From positions 248,001 to 312,000 of the forward strand of contig NC_016894.1 in NCBI RefSeq assembly GCF_000247605.1: a DNA stretch of 64,000 nt, read 5' to 3'. A program made the position numbers and the translations under genes. Source of the stretch: Acetobacterium woodii DSM 1030. Its GTDB lineage: Bacteria > Bacillota > Clostridia > Eubacteriales > Eubacteriaceae. This document shows, piece after piece, positions 1 to 12,099 of this stretch. The first letter of the stretch is position 1. Every line of letters begins with the position of its first letter. Below the pieces are notes generated by a model. The model saw only the letters and a list, made by a program, of their open reading frames with translations, did not search any database and was not told where the DNA came from.

Positions 1-387
1 ATTTTTAATAAACTTTCTTTAGAAACAAAAATAATGATTGATAGTGGACTAATCAGCGTAGGGTTGGCACTGTTTAGCTTTTTAACCCAAAATCCGCTGA
101 CGTTTGCTTTAGGGGTTCTTTTTGGAGGCCTTTACAGTATTCTCAATTTTAAATTAATGCAATTAACTTTTGATAAAGCAATGAAAATGCCATCGGCGAG
201 GGCTCAAAAATATGTTCAGACCAGATATTTTTTGAGATACTTAATAACCGGTGTTGTTATATATGTGGCAATTATGAATCCCTGGGTAAATATCATTGGT
301 GTTCTACTTGGGTTAGTTGCCGTGAAAATTTCAGTATTATTCAATACTACACTACCAAAAAAAAACGCCTCAATAAATGAGGCGTGA
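1..387 (+). CDS. atpI: ATP synthase protein I (AtpI), 5' end outside window
   Basis: Small hydrophobic protein at the head of the ATP synthase operon. AtpI proteins assist assembly of the c ring and are not part of the finished enzyme. Several membrane helices are visible (a Gly-rich pair near the start and another pair after the basic stretch ARAQKYVQTR). The frame is open back to base 1, and the ATG at 34 has no Shine-Dalgarno sequence, so the true start probably lies upstream of the window. It lies 65 bp before atpB. The last codons and the stop lie in a 7-bp hairpin (365-385). Identification rests on position, size and hydrophobicity rather than on a catalytic motif. Confidence 0.8.
   Translation: MFNKLSLETKIMIDSGLISVGLALFSFLTQNPLTFALGVLFGGLYSILNFKLMQLTFDKAMKMPSARAQKYVQTRYFLRYLITGVVIYVAIMNPWVNIIGVLLGLVAVKISVLFNTTLPKKNASINEA
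365..385 (+). other. Small hairpin at the atpI stop codon
   Basis: A perfect 7-bp stem (365-371 with 379-385) and 7-nt loop covers the end of atpI. There is no T-run, so it is not a classical terminator. It may act as a processing or stability signal between atpI and atpB; that role is inference. Confidence 0.4.
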
Positions 388-452
388 AATCCAAAACACA
401 ATGGGTGATTTAAAAAAATTTAAATCAGCCTGGACAATGAGGTGAAAAAACA

Positions 453-1118
453 ATGGAAGGCCCAAAAATTTACGGGGAACTCTTCGGACTCCCAATTACA
501 CAAACACTAGTGAACACATGGATTATCATGGCTCTAATCTTGGTTGTGTGCTATATTTTGACAAAAAATATGCAAATAAAACGTCCTGGGAAGGCCCAAG
601 TCATTGCTGAAACCATTGTCACGGCTCTGGACGATTTAGTCGGACAAACGATGGGAAAAGATAAGATGAAGTTTGCACCATACATGCTTGCTTTAATTAT
701 GTTTCTTGCGTTTTCGAACACTGCAGGGATCTATGGTCTGAGATCTCCGACAGCCGATTTAAACTGTACAGTTGGCCTGGCTTTGATGACGTTTTTTTTG
801 ACGCAGTTCTTTGGTTTAAAATCAAAAGGACTGGGCGGCTATCTCAAGGGATTCTTTGAGCCAATGCCGTTTTTATTCCCCATCAATGTAATTGGGGAAT
901 TTGCTAATCCCGTTTCGCTATCTTTCCGACTTTTCGGGAACATGTTAGGCGGTGGAATCATTATGGCCCTTTTGTATTCAGCATTAGCAGGATTGATATT
1001 CTTTCCAGTGCTAATACCAGTTCCGTTCCACTTCTATTTTGATATCTTCTCAGGATTGTTACAGAGTTTTATCTTTACAATGCTAACCATGGTGTTTATT
1101 TCTGGGGCGATGGATTAA
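453..1118 (+). CDS. atpB: F1Fo ATP synthase subunit a
   Basis: Membrane stator subunit that carries ions to and from the c ring. The protein has 221 residues with five to six hydrophobic helices. The family signature SFRLFGNMLGG is present, with the essential stator arginine at R159, which releases the ion from the rotor carboxylate. The last helix (LLQSFIFTMLTMVF) is also typical. GAGGTG lies 9 bp before the ATG. It is followed after 24 bp by the c1 gene. The neighbouring Na+-type c subunits imply that Na+ is the coupling ion. Confidence 0.96.
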   Translation: MEGPKIYGELFGLPITQTLVNTWIIMALILVVCYILTKNMQIKRPGKAQVIAETIVTALDDLVGQTMGKDKMKFAPYMLALIMFLAFSNTAGIYGLRSPTADLNCTVGLALMTFFLTQFFGLKSKGLGGYLKGFFEPMPFLFPINVIGEFANPVSLSFRLFGNMLGGGIIMALLYSALAGLIFFPVLIPVPFHFYFDIFSGLLQSFIFTMLTMVFISGAMD

Positions 1119-1142
1119 TGAGAAAGAAAGGAGGGGAACAGT

Positions 1143-1691
1143 ATGATTGGTGATATGAATATCGTAGATTTCGTAATACAATTTCTGAGTCAGTTTGATC
1201 CGGTTGATGTTATTAAAGGATTTTCAGCGCTGGGGATAGGTCTTGCAATGGTTGCCGGGGTTGGACCTGGAATCGGACAGGGATTTGCGGCCGGAAAAGG
1301 TGCCGAAGCAGTTGGAAAAAATCCGACAAAATCTAACGATATTGTGATGATTATGCTTCTAGGAGCAGCAGTTGCAGAAACATCTGGGATTTTTTCGCTG
1401 GTAATTGCATTAATTCTATTATTTGCAAATCCGTTTATCAGTTCAACTGCAAGTGTCTGGATTTTATCGGCGTCAGCAATGGCAAGCGGCATTGCGATGA
1501 TTGCGGGAATCGGTCCTGGAACTGGTCAAGGCTACGCAGCTGGAAAAGGTGCCGAAGCAGTGGGAATTCGTCCCGAAATGAAGAGTGCGATTTTACGGGT
1601 TATGTTATTAGGACAGGCCGTTGCCCAGACAACCGGGATTTACGCATTGATTGTTGCTTTGATTTTAATGTATGCAAATCCGTTTTTATAA
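1143..1691 (+). CDS. atpE1: ATP synthase subunit c1, duplicated V-type-like rotor subunit
   Basis: Rotor subunit of 182 residues made of two fused c-type hairpins (about 25-97 and 105-182), each with a glycine-rich first helix (GPGIGQG, GPGTGQG) and a second helix. Hairpin one keeps the ion-binding glutamate (E79 in AAVAETSG). In hairpin two the equivalent position is glutamine (Q162 in QAVAQTTG), so four helices offer one binding site. This matches the V-type-like c1 of the A. woodii hybrid c ring, where c1 is a minor component beside the 8-kDa c subunits. The ribosome binding site AAAGGAGGGG precedes the ATG. A second ATG at codon 5 is possible but less well placed. Confidence 0.95.
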   Translation: MIGDMNIVDFVIQFLSQFDPVDVIKGFSALGIGLAMVAGVGPGIGQGFAAGKGAEAVGKNPTKSNDIVMIMLLGAAVAETSGIFSLVIALILLFANPFISSTASVWILSASAMASGIAMIAGIGPGTGQGYAAGKGAEAVGIRPEMKSAILRVMLLGQAVAQTTGIYALIVALILMYANPFL

Positions 1692-1718
1692 AAATGGCTT
1701 TGTATCAACAACGTTTAG

Positions 1719-1982
<264 letters not shown>

Positions 1983-2017
1983 AAACAGTAACGGATAGAT
2001 AATAAATTATCTGATAA

Positions 2018-2287
<270 letters not shown>

Positions 2288-2304
2288 ATTGAGGTGATTC
2301 ACAA

Positions 2305-2346
2305 ATGAAAAACTTGAATGCTTATAAATTAGAAAGGGGGATATAA
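2305..2346 (+). CDS. Possible 13-codon ORF before atpF
   Basis: A short frame, ATG to TAA, encoding MKNLNAYKLERGI. A good Shine-Dalgarno sequence (GAGGTG, 2291-2296) sits 8 bp before its ATG. Its stop codon ends 2 bp before the TTG start of atpF, and the atpF ribosome binding site (AAAGGGGG) lies inside its last codons. Ribosomes ending here would stop right at the atpF start, so it could act in translational coupling. It may instead be a relic of an earlier atpF start. No product is claimed. Confidence 0.4.
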   Translation: MKNLNAYKLERGI

Positions 2347-2348
2347 CA

Positions 2349-2858
2349 TTGATATTTGAATATGCAGGTTTAGTTGGTATTGACTTGAAACTCTTGCTGG
2401 CAACGATTGTTAACTTTATTATTTTCTTTTTATTACTGAAACATTTCTTTTACGAAAAAGTTAAAGATATCCTTGCTAAAAGACAAGATGATGTGACGGC
2501 TGAAATTGTCGGAGCTACTGAAAAAAATACGGCAGCGGCAAAGCTGAAACAAGAATATGAAGGATTATTGTCAGATATCCGAGCGAAAGAACGAGAAATC
2601 ATTCGAAATGCTACGGTAGAGGGACAATCTGAACGTCAGGAAATTATTGATAAGGCTCATAGCGACGCTAAATTAATTATCGAAAAAGCGATGGCTGAAA
2701 TCGAAGTTGAAAAACGTAAAGCAATGAATGAAGTTAAATCTAACATTGTAGATTTATCACTTTATGCAGCAGAAAAAATTATTGATGAGACGTTGGATCA
2801 GAAAAAACACGAAGCAATGATTTTAGACTTTATTGATAAGGTAGGGGATGCGCAATGA
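2349..2858 (+). CDS. atpF: F1Fo ATP synthase subunit b
   Basis: Peripheral stalk subunit of 169 residues. It has one N-terminal membrane helix (about residues 10-30, with FIIFFLLLKHFF) followed by a long charged helix rich in Glu, Lys and Ala that dimerises and binds delta. The start is TTG, chosen because AAAGGGGG lies 9 bp upstream and the protein then begins directly before the membrane helix. The stop overlaps the atpH start by 4 bp (ATGA). Confidence 0.95.
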   Translation: MIFEYAGLVGIDLKLLLATIVNFIIFFLLLKHFFYEKVKDILAKRQDDVTAEIVGATEKNTAAAKLKQEYEGLLSDIRAKEREIIRNATVEGQSERQEIIDKAHSDAKLIIEKAMAEIEVEKRKAMNEVKSNIVDLSLYAAEKIIDETLDQKKHEAMILDFIDKVGDAQ

Positions 2859-3397
2859 GTTTAGTTGCAAGTAAATACGCCCGTGCTTTATTTGATGTTG
2901 CGGTGGATAAAGATCAGCTTGATGAGATATTTTCTGATTTCAAAACAGCGACAGATTTATTTAGTTCAGAGAAAAAATTTATGGATTTAATGTTAACGCC
3001 GTCTTTGAATACCGGAGAAAAAAAAGGGATTTTAATGCGGTCTTTAGAGAGCCTTTCGAATCAATATGTCAAGAATTATTTAATGATCCTGATGGATAAA
3101 AACCGTTTTGAAGACATCTTTGATATTTATGAGGCCTTTAGAAAATTATGTAATGAACATAAAAATCTAGTTGAAGCCCGAGTATTAACCGTCATACCCC
3201 TGGATGAAACCCTGCGGATTGCTTTGGAAGAAAACCTGGCGAAACGTTTTAACAAAAAGGTGATTCTGGAAAATGAAATTGATAAATCGATCCTTGGCGG
3301 TGCCGTTGTTTATGTAGGGGATCAGATTATTGATGGGAGCATCAAAAATCAATTAAGTCAAATGAAAAAACAAGTGAACAATTTAAGACTACATTAA
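2855..3397 (+). CDS. atpH: F1Fo ATP synthase subunit delta
   Basis: Delta subunit (180 residues) that links the b stalk to the top of the F1 head. The N-terminal pattern SKYARALFDVA and the C-terminal ILGGAVVYVGDQIIDGSI are characteristic of the OSCP/delta family. It overlaps atpF by four bases, which suggests translational coupling, and ends 16 bp before atpA. Confidence 0.95.
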   Translation: MSLVASKYARALFDVAVDKDQLDEIFSDFKTATDLFSSEKKFMDLMLTPSLNTGEKKGILMRSLESLSNQYVKNYLMILMDKNRFEDIFDIYEAFRKLCNEHKNLVEARVLTVIPLDETLRIALEENLAKRFNKKVILENEIDKSILGGAVVYVGDQIIDGSIKNQLSQMKKQVNNLRLH

Positions 3398-3407
3398 AAA
3401 GAGGTGA

Positions 3408-4922
<1,515 letters not shown>

Positions 4923-4946
4923 ATTGTCAGCGGAGGTGATTTTCGA

Positions 4947-5855
4947 GTGGCAGAGAATGTACAAGATATAAAACGTCGGATAAAGAGTGTAAATAGTACA
5001 ATGCAAATCACCCATGCCATGGAATTGGTGGCATCGGCAAAGCTGCGAAAAAGTCGTGAGCTTGCTGAAGGTCGTCGACCTTATTTTGAGGCTATGATAG
5101 AAAGTATTGGGCGGATTGTCGAGAAAAGTGGAAACGCCCGCAATATTTTCATGGATCAGCGAGAAGTTAAAAAAACTGCTTATATTATCATTACCGGAGA
5201 TAAAGGTCTGGCTGGTGGATACAATGTAAATGTTGCAAAATTGGTTGAAGAACATATAACCGATAAAGAGAATGCTGTTTTATTTACAGTTGGATCACGG
5301 GGACGCGATCATTTTAGAAATCGTGAATACCATATTCAGGGTGAGTATCTCGGAATTTCGGAACGACCAAACTTTTTTAATGCCAAAGAAGTAACGGCTA
5401 TTGTTATGGAAGGGTTTAAAAATGGGGAGTATGACGAAGTTTATATTGCCTATACCAAGTTTGTTTCGACCATTACGCAGCATGCTCAAATGATGAAATT
5501 GTTGCCGCTTTCGGCCGAAGAGTTGATAACTTCAGGTAAAGTGAAAACAACTGAAGAAACGAAAGAAGAAAAATCAAAAATGTCGGATCGAGAACTAACA
5601 ATCATGACATATGAACCGGAACCGGAAGAACTTTTAAAGTATCTGATTCCGAATTTTGTCAGTAGTACCGTATATGGTTCAATGATTGAAAGTGCCGCCA
5701 GTGAACAAGGGGCTCGTCGAACAGCGATGGAATCGGCAACCACCAATGCCAATGAAATGATTGATGGGTTAACACTTCAATATAACCGTGTACGACAGGC
5801 GGCAATAACCCAGGAAATATCCGAAATTGTCGGTGGTGCGGAAGCATTAAACTAA
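4947..5855 (+). CDS. atpG: F1Fo ATP synthase subunit gamma
   Basis: Central rotor shaft, 302 residues. The N-terminal helix (DIKRRIKSVNSTMQITHAME) and C-terminal helix (ATTNANEMIDGLTLQYNRVR) form the coiled coil inside the alpha/beta ring; ITGDKGLAGGYN is the conserved central motif. The GTG start follows CGGAGGTG. It is slightly longer than many bacterial gamma subunits because of a charged stretch near residues 190-215 (TTEETKEEKSKMSDRE). Confidence 0.97.
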   Translation: MAENVQDIKRRIKSVNSTMQITHAMELVASAKLRKSRELAEGRRPYFEAMIESIGRIVEKSGNARNIFMDQREVKKTAYIIITGDKGLAGGYNVNVAKLVEEHITDKENAVLFTVGSRGRDHFRNREYHIQGEYLGISERPNFFNAKEVTAIVMEGFKNGEYDEVYIAYTKFVSTITQHAQMMKLLPLSAEELITSGKVKTTEETKEEKSKMSDRELTIMTYEPEPEELLKYLIPNFVSSTVYGSMIESAASEQGARRTAMESATTNANEMIDGLTLQYNRVRQAAITQEISEIVGGAEALN

Positions 5856-5863
5856 TAAAATAA

Positions 5864-7354
<1,491 letters not shown>

Positions 7355-7369
7355 TTGAGGTGAGTTTTA

Positions 7370-7771
7370 ATGGCTGAAACTTTCAGATTAAAAATCATTG
7401 CTCCTACTGGTGTTTTCTTCGACGATGATATTGAACGGGTTGTTATTCGCGGAATCGAAGGAGAACTTGCAATACTTGCCGAGCATACTCCGCTGACAAC
7501 CAATGTTGCCATTGGTACGTTTAATATTATTTTTGCGGATAAAAAGAAAAAAAATGGTACCCTTTTAGGGGGCATTGCTACCATTAATCCCAGAGAGACC
7601 ATTATTTTAACTGATGCGGCGGAATGGCCGGAAGAAATTGATATTAAACGAGCTCAGGAAGCCAAAGAACGGGCACTTAAGCGGATTCATGATGATAAAT
7701 TCGATACCGCTCGGGCACGGGCAGCACTGGAAAGAGCAATTGCTCGGATCAACTCAAAAGAAAATGTATAA
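7370..7771 (+). CDS. atpC: F1Fo ATP synthase subunit epsilon
   Basis: Regulatory and coupling subunit at the foot of gamma, 133 residues. The N-terminal beta sandwich (IIAPTGVFFDDDIERVVIRG, GELAILAEHTPL) and the C-terminal helical hairpin with an Ala/Arg-rich run (RARAALERAIARI) are both present. It starts 15 bp after atpD with a GAGGTG site and is the last gene before the operon terminator. Confidence 0.96.
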   Translation: MAETFRLKIIAPTGVFFDDDIERVVIRGIEGELAILAEHTPLTTNVAIGTFNIIFADKKKKNGTLLGGIATINPRETIILTDAAEWPEEIDIKRAQEAKERALKRIHDDKFDTARARAALERAIARINSKENV

Positions 7772-7780
7772 TTAAAAAAA

Positions 7781-7823
7781 AGAAAGTCAGGATGCTACTT
7801 AGAATCCTGGCTTTCTTTTTTTT
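7781..7823 (+). terminator. Rho-independent terminator of the atp operon
   Basis: A 13-bp stem (7781-7793 with 7804-7816, one G-U pair) with a 10-nt loop is followed by a run of T. It starts 9 bp after the atpC stop codon. Confidence 0.9.
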
Positions 7824-7857
7824 CTCCCGGGCAAGTGTTTTAAAGCAAGTTTTTCTG

Positions 7858-7866
7858 TGCTATAAT
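7858..7866 (+). promoter_or_regulatory. Extended -10 promoter for the nucleotide-sugar genes
   Basis: TGCTATAAT is a consensus -10 box with the extended TGn element, about 105 bp before the gene at 7971. No good -35 box is seen, as is common for extended -10 promoters. The same TGn-TATAAT form recurs at 27388, 43719 and 63716. Confidence 0.5.
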
Positions 7867-7970
7867 TTATGTTGAATAATAGGGACATTGTGTATCAACA
7901 AAGGAATGATAATCGTTTATAATGTAAAAGCAATAGAACGCGAACGACCAGATCAAACGGAGGATAAGGA

Positions 7971-9302
7971 ATGAATATTTGTATAATTGGATTAGGGATA
8001 TTAGGGATCACTTATGGTTCTATTTTATCTGACTCCGATGTTAATGTTATCTGTGTGGACACGGATGAAGAAACCATTAACATGTTGACAGAAGGTGAAT
8101 TACCGATCTATGAACCGGGATTAAAAGCGTTGGTTTCGGCGGCTGTCTCAACAGGAAGATTGTGCTTTAGTTCGAATATTCAAAAGGCAATTAAACAAAG
8201 TGAAGTTATTTTTGTTACTTGTAAAGTGCCGTCTAATGATGATGATTTTCCCGACCTACGATTTATGAAACCAATCATTCAAAGTATTGGCAATCATATT
8301 GAAACCCCGGTAACGGTGGTCATTAAATCAACTGTGCCACCGGGAACCTGTCAAATTGTCCGCAAAATTATCCAAAAAAGCTTGAAAGAACGGGAAGTTG
8401 AGATCCCCTTTGAAGTCGTCAGTAACCCGGATTTTGCCCGAAAAGGATCGATGATCAAGGATTGTCTGGTGCCGGAAATGGTGGTTATCGGGTCAGATTC
8501 GGCAACGGCGGTGGAACAGTTAAAAAAGGTTTATGATACCCTTCATGTTCAGGAAAAAAATTATGTAATCACCGATCCGCAAAGTGCCGAAATGATCAAA
8601 TATGGGGTGAATGCCTTTTTAGCGATAAAACTTTCGTTTATTAATGAAATGGCATTATTATGCGAAAATGCCAATGCTAATATCCTCGATGTCGCTAACG
8701 GAATGGGACGTGATGAACGAATTGGGGCGGGATATTTGGACGCCGGACCTGGTTATGGAGGCAGTGATTTACCTAAAGATTCCAAGGCTTTGGTGGAAAT
8801 TGCCAAAGTTTATGGAGAAGATTTTAAGGTTTTAAAGGGTGCGATTGATGCCAATGAAAAACAAAAAAATAAAATGGTCGAAAAAATTAAACGGGTAATG
8901 GGAAATCTGGAAGGAAAAACGATTGGGATTTTAGGCCTTTCTTATAAACCGGAAACCACTGACATGCGAGAGGCACCATCGATTAATATTGTTAAAAAAC
9001 TGGTTGCCGCCGGGGCGAAAGTGCAGATTTATTGTCCCGAAGGCAATCAGGAAGCCAAGTGGCGGTTTCATAACGAAAAAGATGAGATTATTTACAGTAA
9101 TGATGTTTATGAAGCAGCGCGAGATGCTGAAGCCATTGTACTGATTACCAGTTGGCGGGAATTTAAAGGGATGGATCATGAACGCATTCTGGCAACCATG
9201 AAAGATCGGTATTTTTTTGATTTCAGAAATTTGTTTGGGAATAAACCACCTAAAGGGTTTATTTATTCAGGCTTGGGAATTCCGGAAAGAGAGGTAGAAT
9301 AA
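7971..9302 (+). CDS. UDP-glucose/GDP-mannose dehydrogenase family protein with altered active site
   Basis: Member of the nucleotide-sugar dehydrogenase family (443 residues), which usually oxidises UDP-glucose to UDP-glucuronate with two NAD+. The N-terminal Rossmann motif GLGILG (7-12), the central helix region (EMIKYGVNAFLAIKLSFINE) and the C-terminal UDP-binding domain with GLSYKPETTDMREAPS are all present. The catalytic motif, normally GGSCFPKD or close to it, reads GGSDLPKD here, so the nucleophilic Cys is replaced by D266. The thioester chemistry of the second oxidation should then fail. It may make another product, be regulatory, or be inactive. AACGGAGG precedes the ATG, and galU follows 1 bp after the stop. 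Confidence 0.85.
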   Translation: MNICIIGLGILGITYGSILSDSDVNVICVDTDEETINMLTEGELPIYEPGLKALVSAAVSTGRLCFSSNIQKAIKQSEVIFVTCKVPSNDDDFPDLRFMKPIIQSIGNHIETPVTVVIKSTVPPGTCQIVRKIIQKSLKEREVEIPFEVVSNPDFARKGSMIKDCLVPEMVVIGSDSATAVEQLKKVYDTLHVQEKNYVITDPQSAEMIKYGVNAFLAIKLSFINEMALLCENANANILDVANGMGRDERIGAGYLDAGPGYGGSDLPKDSKALVEIAKVYGEDFKVLKGAIDANEKQKNKMVEKIKRVMGNLEGKTIGILGLSYKPETTDMREAPSINIVKKLVAAGAKVQIYCPEGNQEAKWRFHNEKDEIIYSNDVYEAARDAEAIVLITSWREFKGMDHERILATMKDRYFFDFRNLFGNKPPKGFIYSGLGIPEREVE

Positions 9303-9303
9303 G

Positions 9304-10173
9304 ATGAAAAAAGTACGCAAAGCAGTTATTCCGGCAGCAGGATTGGGGACACGGTTTTTACCTATTACTAAATCGGTTCCCAAGGAAATGCTGCCAATCG
9401 TTGATAAACCGACAATCCAATATATTATCGAAGAAATTGTCGCATCGGGAATTGAAGAAATCCTGATTATTAATGGACGCAATAAAGATAGTATGATTAA
9501 TCATTTTGACCAAGTACCGGAACTTGAAGCATTGTTACAAGCGGGTGGAAAAACAGCGGCTTTAGCTGAGGTGAGAGCGATTACCGAGATGGCAAAAATT
9601 TTCTCAGTGCGGCAAAAAGAAGCGAAAGGTTTAGGGCACGCAGTTCTTTGTGCAAAGGAATTTGTCGGCGATGAACCTTTTGCAGTGGTTCTGGGTGATG
9701 ATATTGTTTATAACAATGAAACGCCGGCACTTAAACAAATGGTAGAAGTTTATGAAAATTATGGTGCTTCAGTGATTGGGGTTCAGCAAGTAGCGGCTGA
9801 TCAGGTTAATAAGTATGGAATCGTTTCAGGAGTGGCCGTCAGTGAGCGGGTTTACCAGGTTGATGATCTGGTCGAAAAACCGGCCGTGGGAACCGCACCG
9901 TCAACAATGGCTATTTTAGGACGTTATATCATAACCCCGGGAATTTTTGATGTGCTCGAACAAACCGGAAAAGGTGCCGGTGGCGAAATACAGCTTACCG
10001 ATGGATTGAAAACGCTGGCAACAATGGAAAAGATGTATGCTTATGATTTTATTGGCAAACGTTATGATGTGGGGGATAAACTGGGTTTTTTACAGGCAAC
10101 TGTTGAATATGGTTTAAGAAATGAAAATTTGGGGGCAGACTTTAAAAAATATCTGGAAAGTTTGTTGAAATAA
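9304..10173 (+). CDS. galU: UTP-glucose-1-phosphate uridylyltransferase
   Basis: Makes UDP-glucose from UTP and glucose 1-phosphate. The N-terminal nucleotide-binding motif AAGLGTRFLP (11-20), followed by KSVPKEMLPIVDKP, is diagnostic for GalU/GtaB; VVLGDDIVY is the metal-binding aspartate region and VEKPAVGTAPS the sugar-binding loop. Length (289 residues) is normal. It begins one base after the preceding dehydrogenase, so the two are co-transcribed, and it supplies that enzyme's presumed substrate. Confidence 0.95.
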   Translation: MKKVRKAVIPAAGLGTRFLPITKSVPKEMLPIVDKPTIQYIIEEIVASGIEEILIINGRNKDSMINHFDQVPELEALLQAGGKTAALAEVRAITEMAKIFSVRQKEAKGLGHAVLCAKEFVGDEPFAVVLGDDIVYNNETPALKQMVEVYENYGASVIGVQQVAADQVNKYGIVSGVAVSERVYQVDDLVEKPAVGTAPSTMAILGRYIITPGIFDVLEQTGKGAGGEIQLTDGLKTLATMEKMYAYDFIGKRYDVGDKLGFLQATVEYGLRNENLGADFKKYLESLLK

Positions 10174-10263
10174 CCAAATAATAGGGTAGCACAACTAAGT
10201 ACATGCGCGTTTAACCATGGGATTATCGAAATTGCCGAAATAGGCGCAAAGAAAGGAATTACA

Positions 10264-11961
10264 ATGAACTATCAAGAATCATATCAAAACTGGCTGAATC
10301 AAAAGGATTTAGATATAGAGCTGCGTCAGGAATTGGAAGCGGTTACCGATGAAAAAGAAATCGAAGATCGTTTTTATATGGACCTGGAATTTGGTACTGG
10401 CGGTATGCGTGGAAAAATGGGGGCCGGCAGCAATCGGATGAATATCTATACGGTGGCAAAGGTTACTTATGGTTTAGGAAAATACCTGCTGAGACAAAAT
10501 ATGCAGAATTGGGAAAAAGGCGTTGTGATTGCTTATGATTCACGTCATAATTCCAGAAAATTTGCGGAAACGGCGGCATGTGTACTGGGAAAGATGGGGG
10601 TAGCGGCTTATTTGTTTGAAGAATTGCGGCCGACCCCGGAGCTTTCATTTGCGGTCAGAAATTTAAAAGCGGCGGCTGGAATTGTCATTACTGCCTCACA
10701 TAATCCCAAAGAATATAACGGCTATAAGGTTTATGGACCCGATGGCGGACAAATGGTAACAGCTTCAGCCGATGCTTTGATTGCGGAAATTGGAAGAATT
10801 GATGACATCTTCGATATTCCAATCATGCCGATGGTGGAAGGACTCAACCAGAAAATTATTCAAATGATCGGGATCAAGATGGATAATGCCTTTACCGATG
10901 CGGTCACAGCAATTTGTTATCCCCGTCCGAACAGTGACTTGAAAGTAGTTTATACCCCGCTTCATGGGGCGGGCAATAAGCCGGTACGCCGCGTCTTAGA
11001 GGAACTGGGGTATTCACAGGTGACAGTTGTGCCGGAACAGGAGCTCCCCGATGGTGATTTTACAACGACGCCTTATCCCAATCCGGAGGATCGTTCGGTA
11101 TTTACCTTGGCAATGAAACTGGCGGATGAAATCGGCGCTGATATTATTATTGGAACGGACCCCGATTGTGATCGGGTTGGTGTTGTGGGAAGAAACCATC
11201 GTGGTCAATATGAAGTTTTTACCGGAAATCAAACCGGGGCGTTATTAATTGATTATTATCTCAAAACACGAAAAGATTTGCCGGCCAATAAAGTGGTTAT
11301 TAAAACCATTGTAACCAGTGAATTAGGTGGAATTGTTGCTAAATCGTATGGGGCAACGGTGATTGATGTACTCACGGGGTTTAAATATATTGGTGAATGT
11401 ATGACCGATTTTGAAAAAACCGGTGATTATACCTTTGTTTTTGGTTATGAAGAAAGTTATGGTTATTTAGCGGGAAATTACGCACGTGACAAAGATGCCG
11501 TGATTGCCTCAGCGTTAGTGTGTGAGATGACGGACTATTATAAACAGCAGGGACTGACTCTGCATGAAGCGTTACAGTCCCTTTATCAAAAGTATGGTTA
11601 TTTTATCGAAGACGTGGTGGCATTGACGCTTGAAGGGATTGAAGGGAAAACAAAAATTGAAAAAATAATGGATACCTTCAGAAAAATCGACTTCCCGGGT
11701 TTCGCCGAAGCTAAGTTAGTTAAGTTTAATGATTATGAAACGAGTGTCAGCAATGATTTGACAACGGGTTTAACAACCAGTATTGAGTTACCAAAATCCA
11801 ATGTGTTAAAATTTGTTTTCGACGACCATTCGTGGTTTGCATTACGGCCTTCCGGGACCGAACCGAAGTTAAAAATGTATTTTTCAGTTACCGGAAAAAC
11901 GCAAGAAGAGGCTTTAGCCAAAAAAGAATTATTAAAAAAACAGGTGACGGCGTTAATCTAA
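10264..11961 (+). CDS. pgcA: Phosphoglucomutase / phosphomannomutase
   Basis: Alpha-D-phosphohexomutase of 565 residues that interconverts glucose 6-phosphate and glucose 1-phosphate. Visible motifs are the phosphoserine loop TASHNPKEYNG (active S145), the metal loop GTDPDCDRVG, the sugar loop GYEESYGY and the C-terminal phosphate loop RPSGTEPKLK. This size fits the PgcA-like Gram-positive group. It feeds glucose 1-phosphate to galU and rfbA. AAAGGA lies before the ATG. A near-perfect bidirectional terminator follows. Confidence 0.93.
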   Translation: MNYQESYQNWLNQKDLDIELRQELEAVTDEKEIEDRFYMDLEFGTGGMRGKMGAGSNRMNIYTVAKVTYGLGKYLLRQNMQNWEKGVVIAYDSRHNSRKFAETAACVLGKMGVAAYLFEELRPTPELSFAVRNLKAAAGIVITASHNPKEYNGYKVYGPDGGQMVTASADALIAEIGRIDDIFDIPIMPMVEGLNQKIIQMIGIKMDNAFTDAVTAICYPRPNSDLKVVYTPLHGAGNKPVRRVLEELGYSQVTVVPEQELPDGDFTTTPYPNPEDRSVFTLAMKLADEIGADIIIGTDPDCDRVGVVGRNHRGQYEVFTGNQTGALLIDYYLKTRKDLPANKVVIKTIVTSELGGIVAKSYGATVIDVLTGFKYIGECMTDFEKTGDYTFVFGYEESYGYLAGNYARDKDAVIASALVCEMTDYYKQQGLTLHEALQSLYQKYGYFIEDVVALTLEGIEGKTKIEKIMDTFRKIDFPGFAEAKLVKFNDYETSVSNDLTTGLTTSIELPKSNVLKFVFDDHSWFALRPSGTEPKLKMYFSVTGKTQEEALAKKELLKKQVTALI

Positions 11962-12003
11962 ATTTAAAAAATTAGCGGTTTAGTTAAAAGCTGTGGCGTT
12001 AAA

Positions 12004-12041
12004 AAAAGACATCATTTCGAATTTTCGAAATGATGTCTTTT
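12004..12041. terminator. Bidirectional terminator between convergent genes
   Basis: A perfect 18-bp inverted repeat (12004-12021 with 12024-12041) with A-rich and T-rich ends, placed between the phosphoglucomutase gene (+) and the LCP gene (-). It can serve transcripts from both sides. Confidence 0.9.
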
Positions 12042-12099
12042 AGGTTAATGGTTATTTACTATCGCCCCCGACCACTGAGGTCAGGATTAGTTGTGAGGT

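Noticed and set aside
1190-1492. Antisense frame of 100 codons within the c1 gene
   Set aside because: It is a by-product of codon bias in a highly conserved gene; no start signals or family resemblance.
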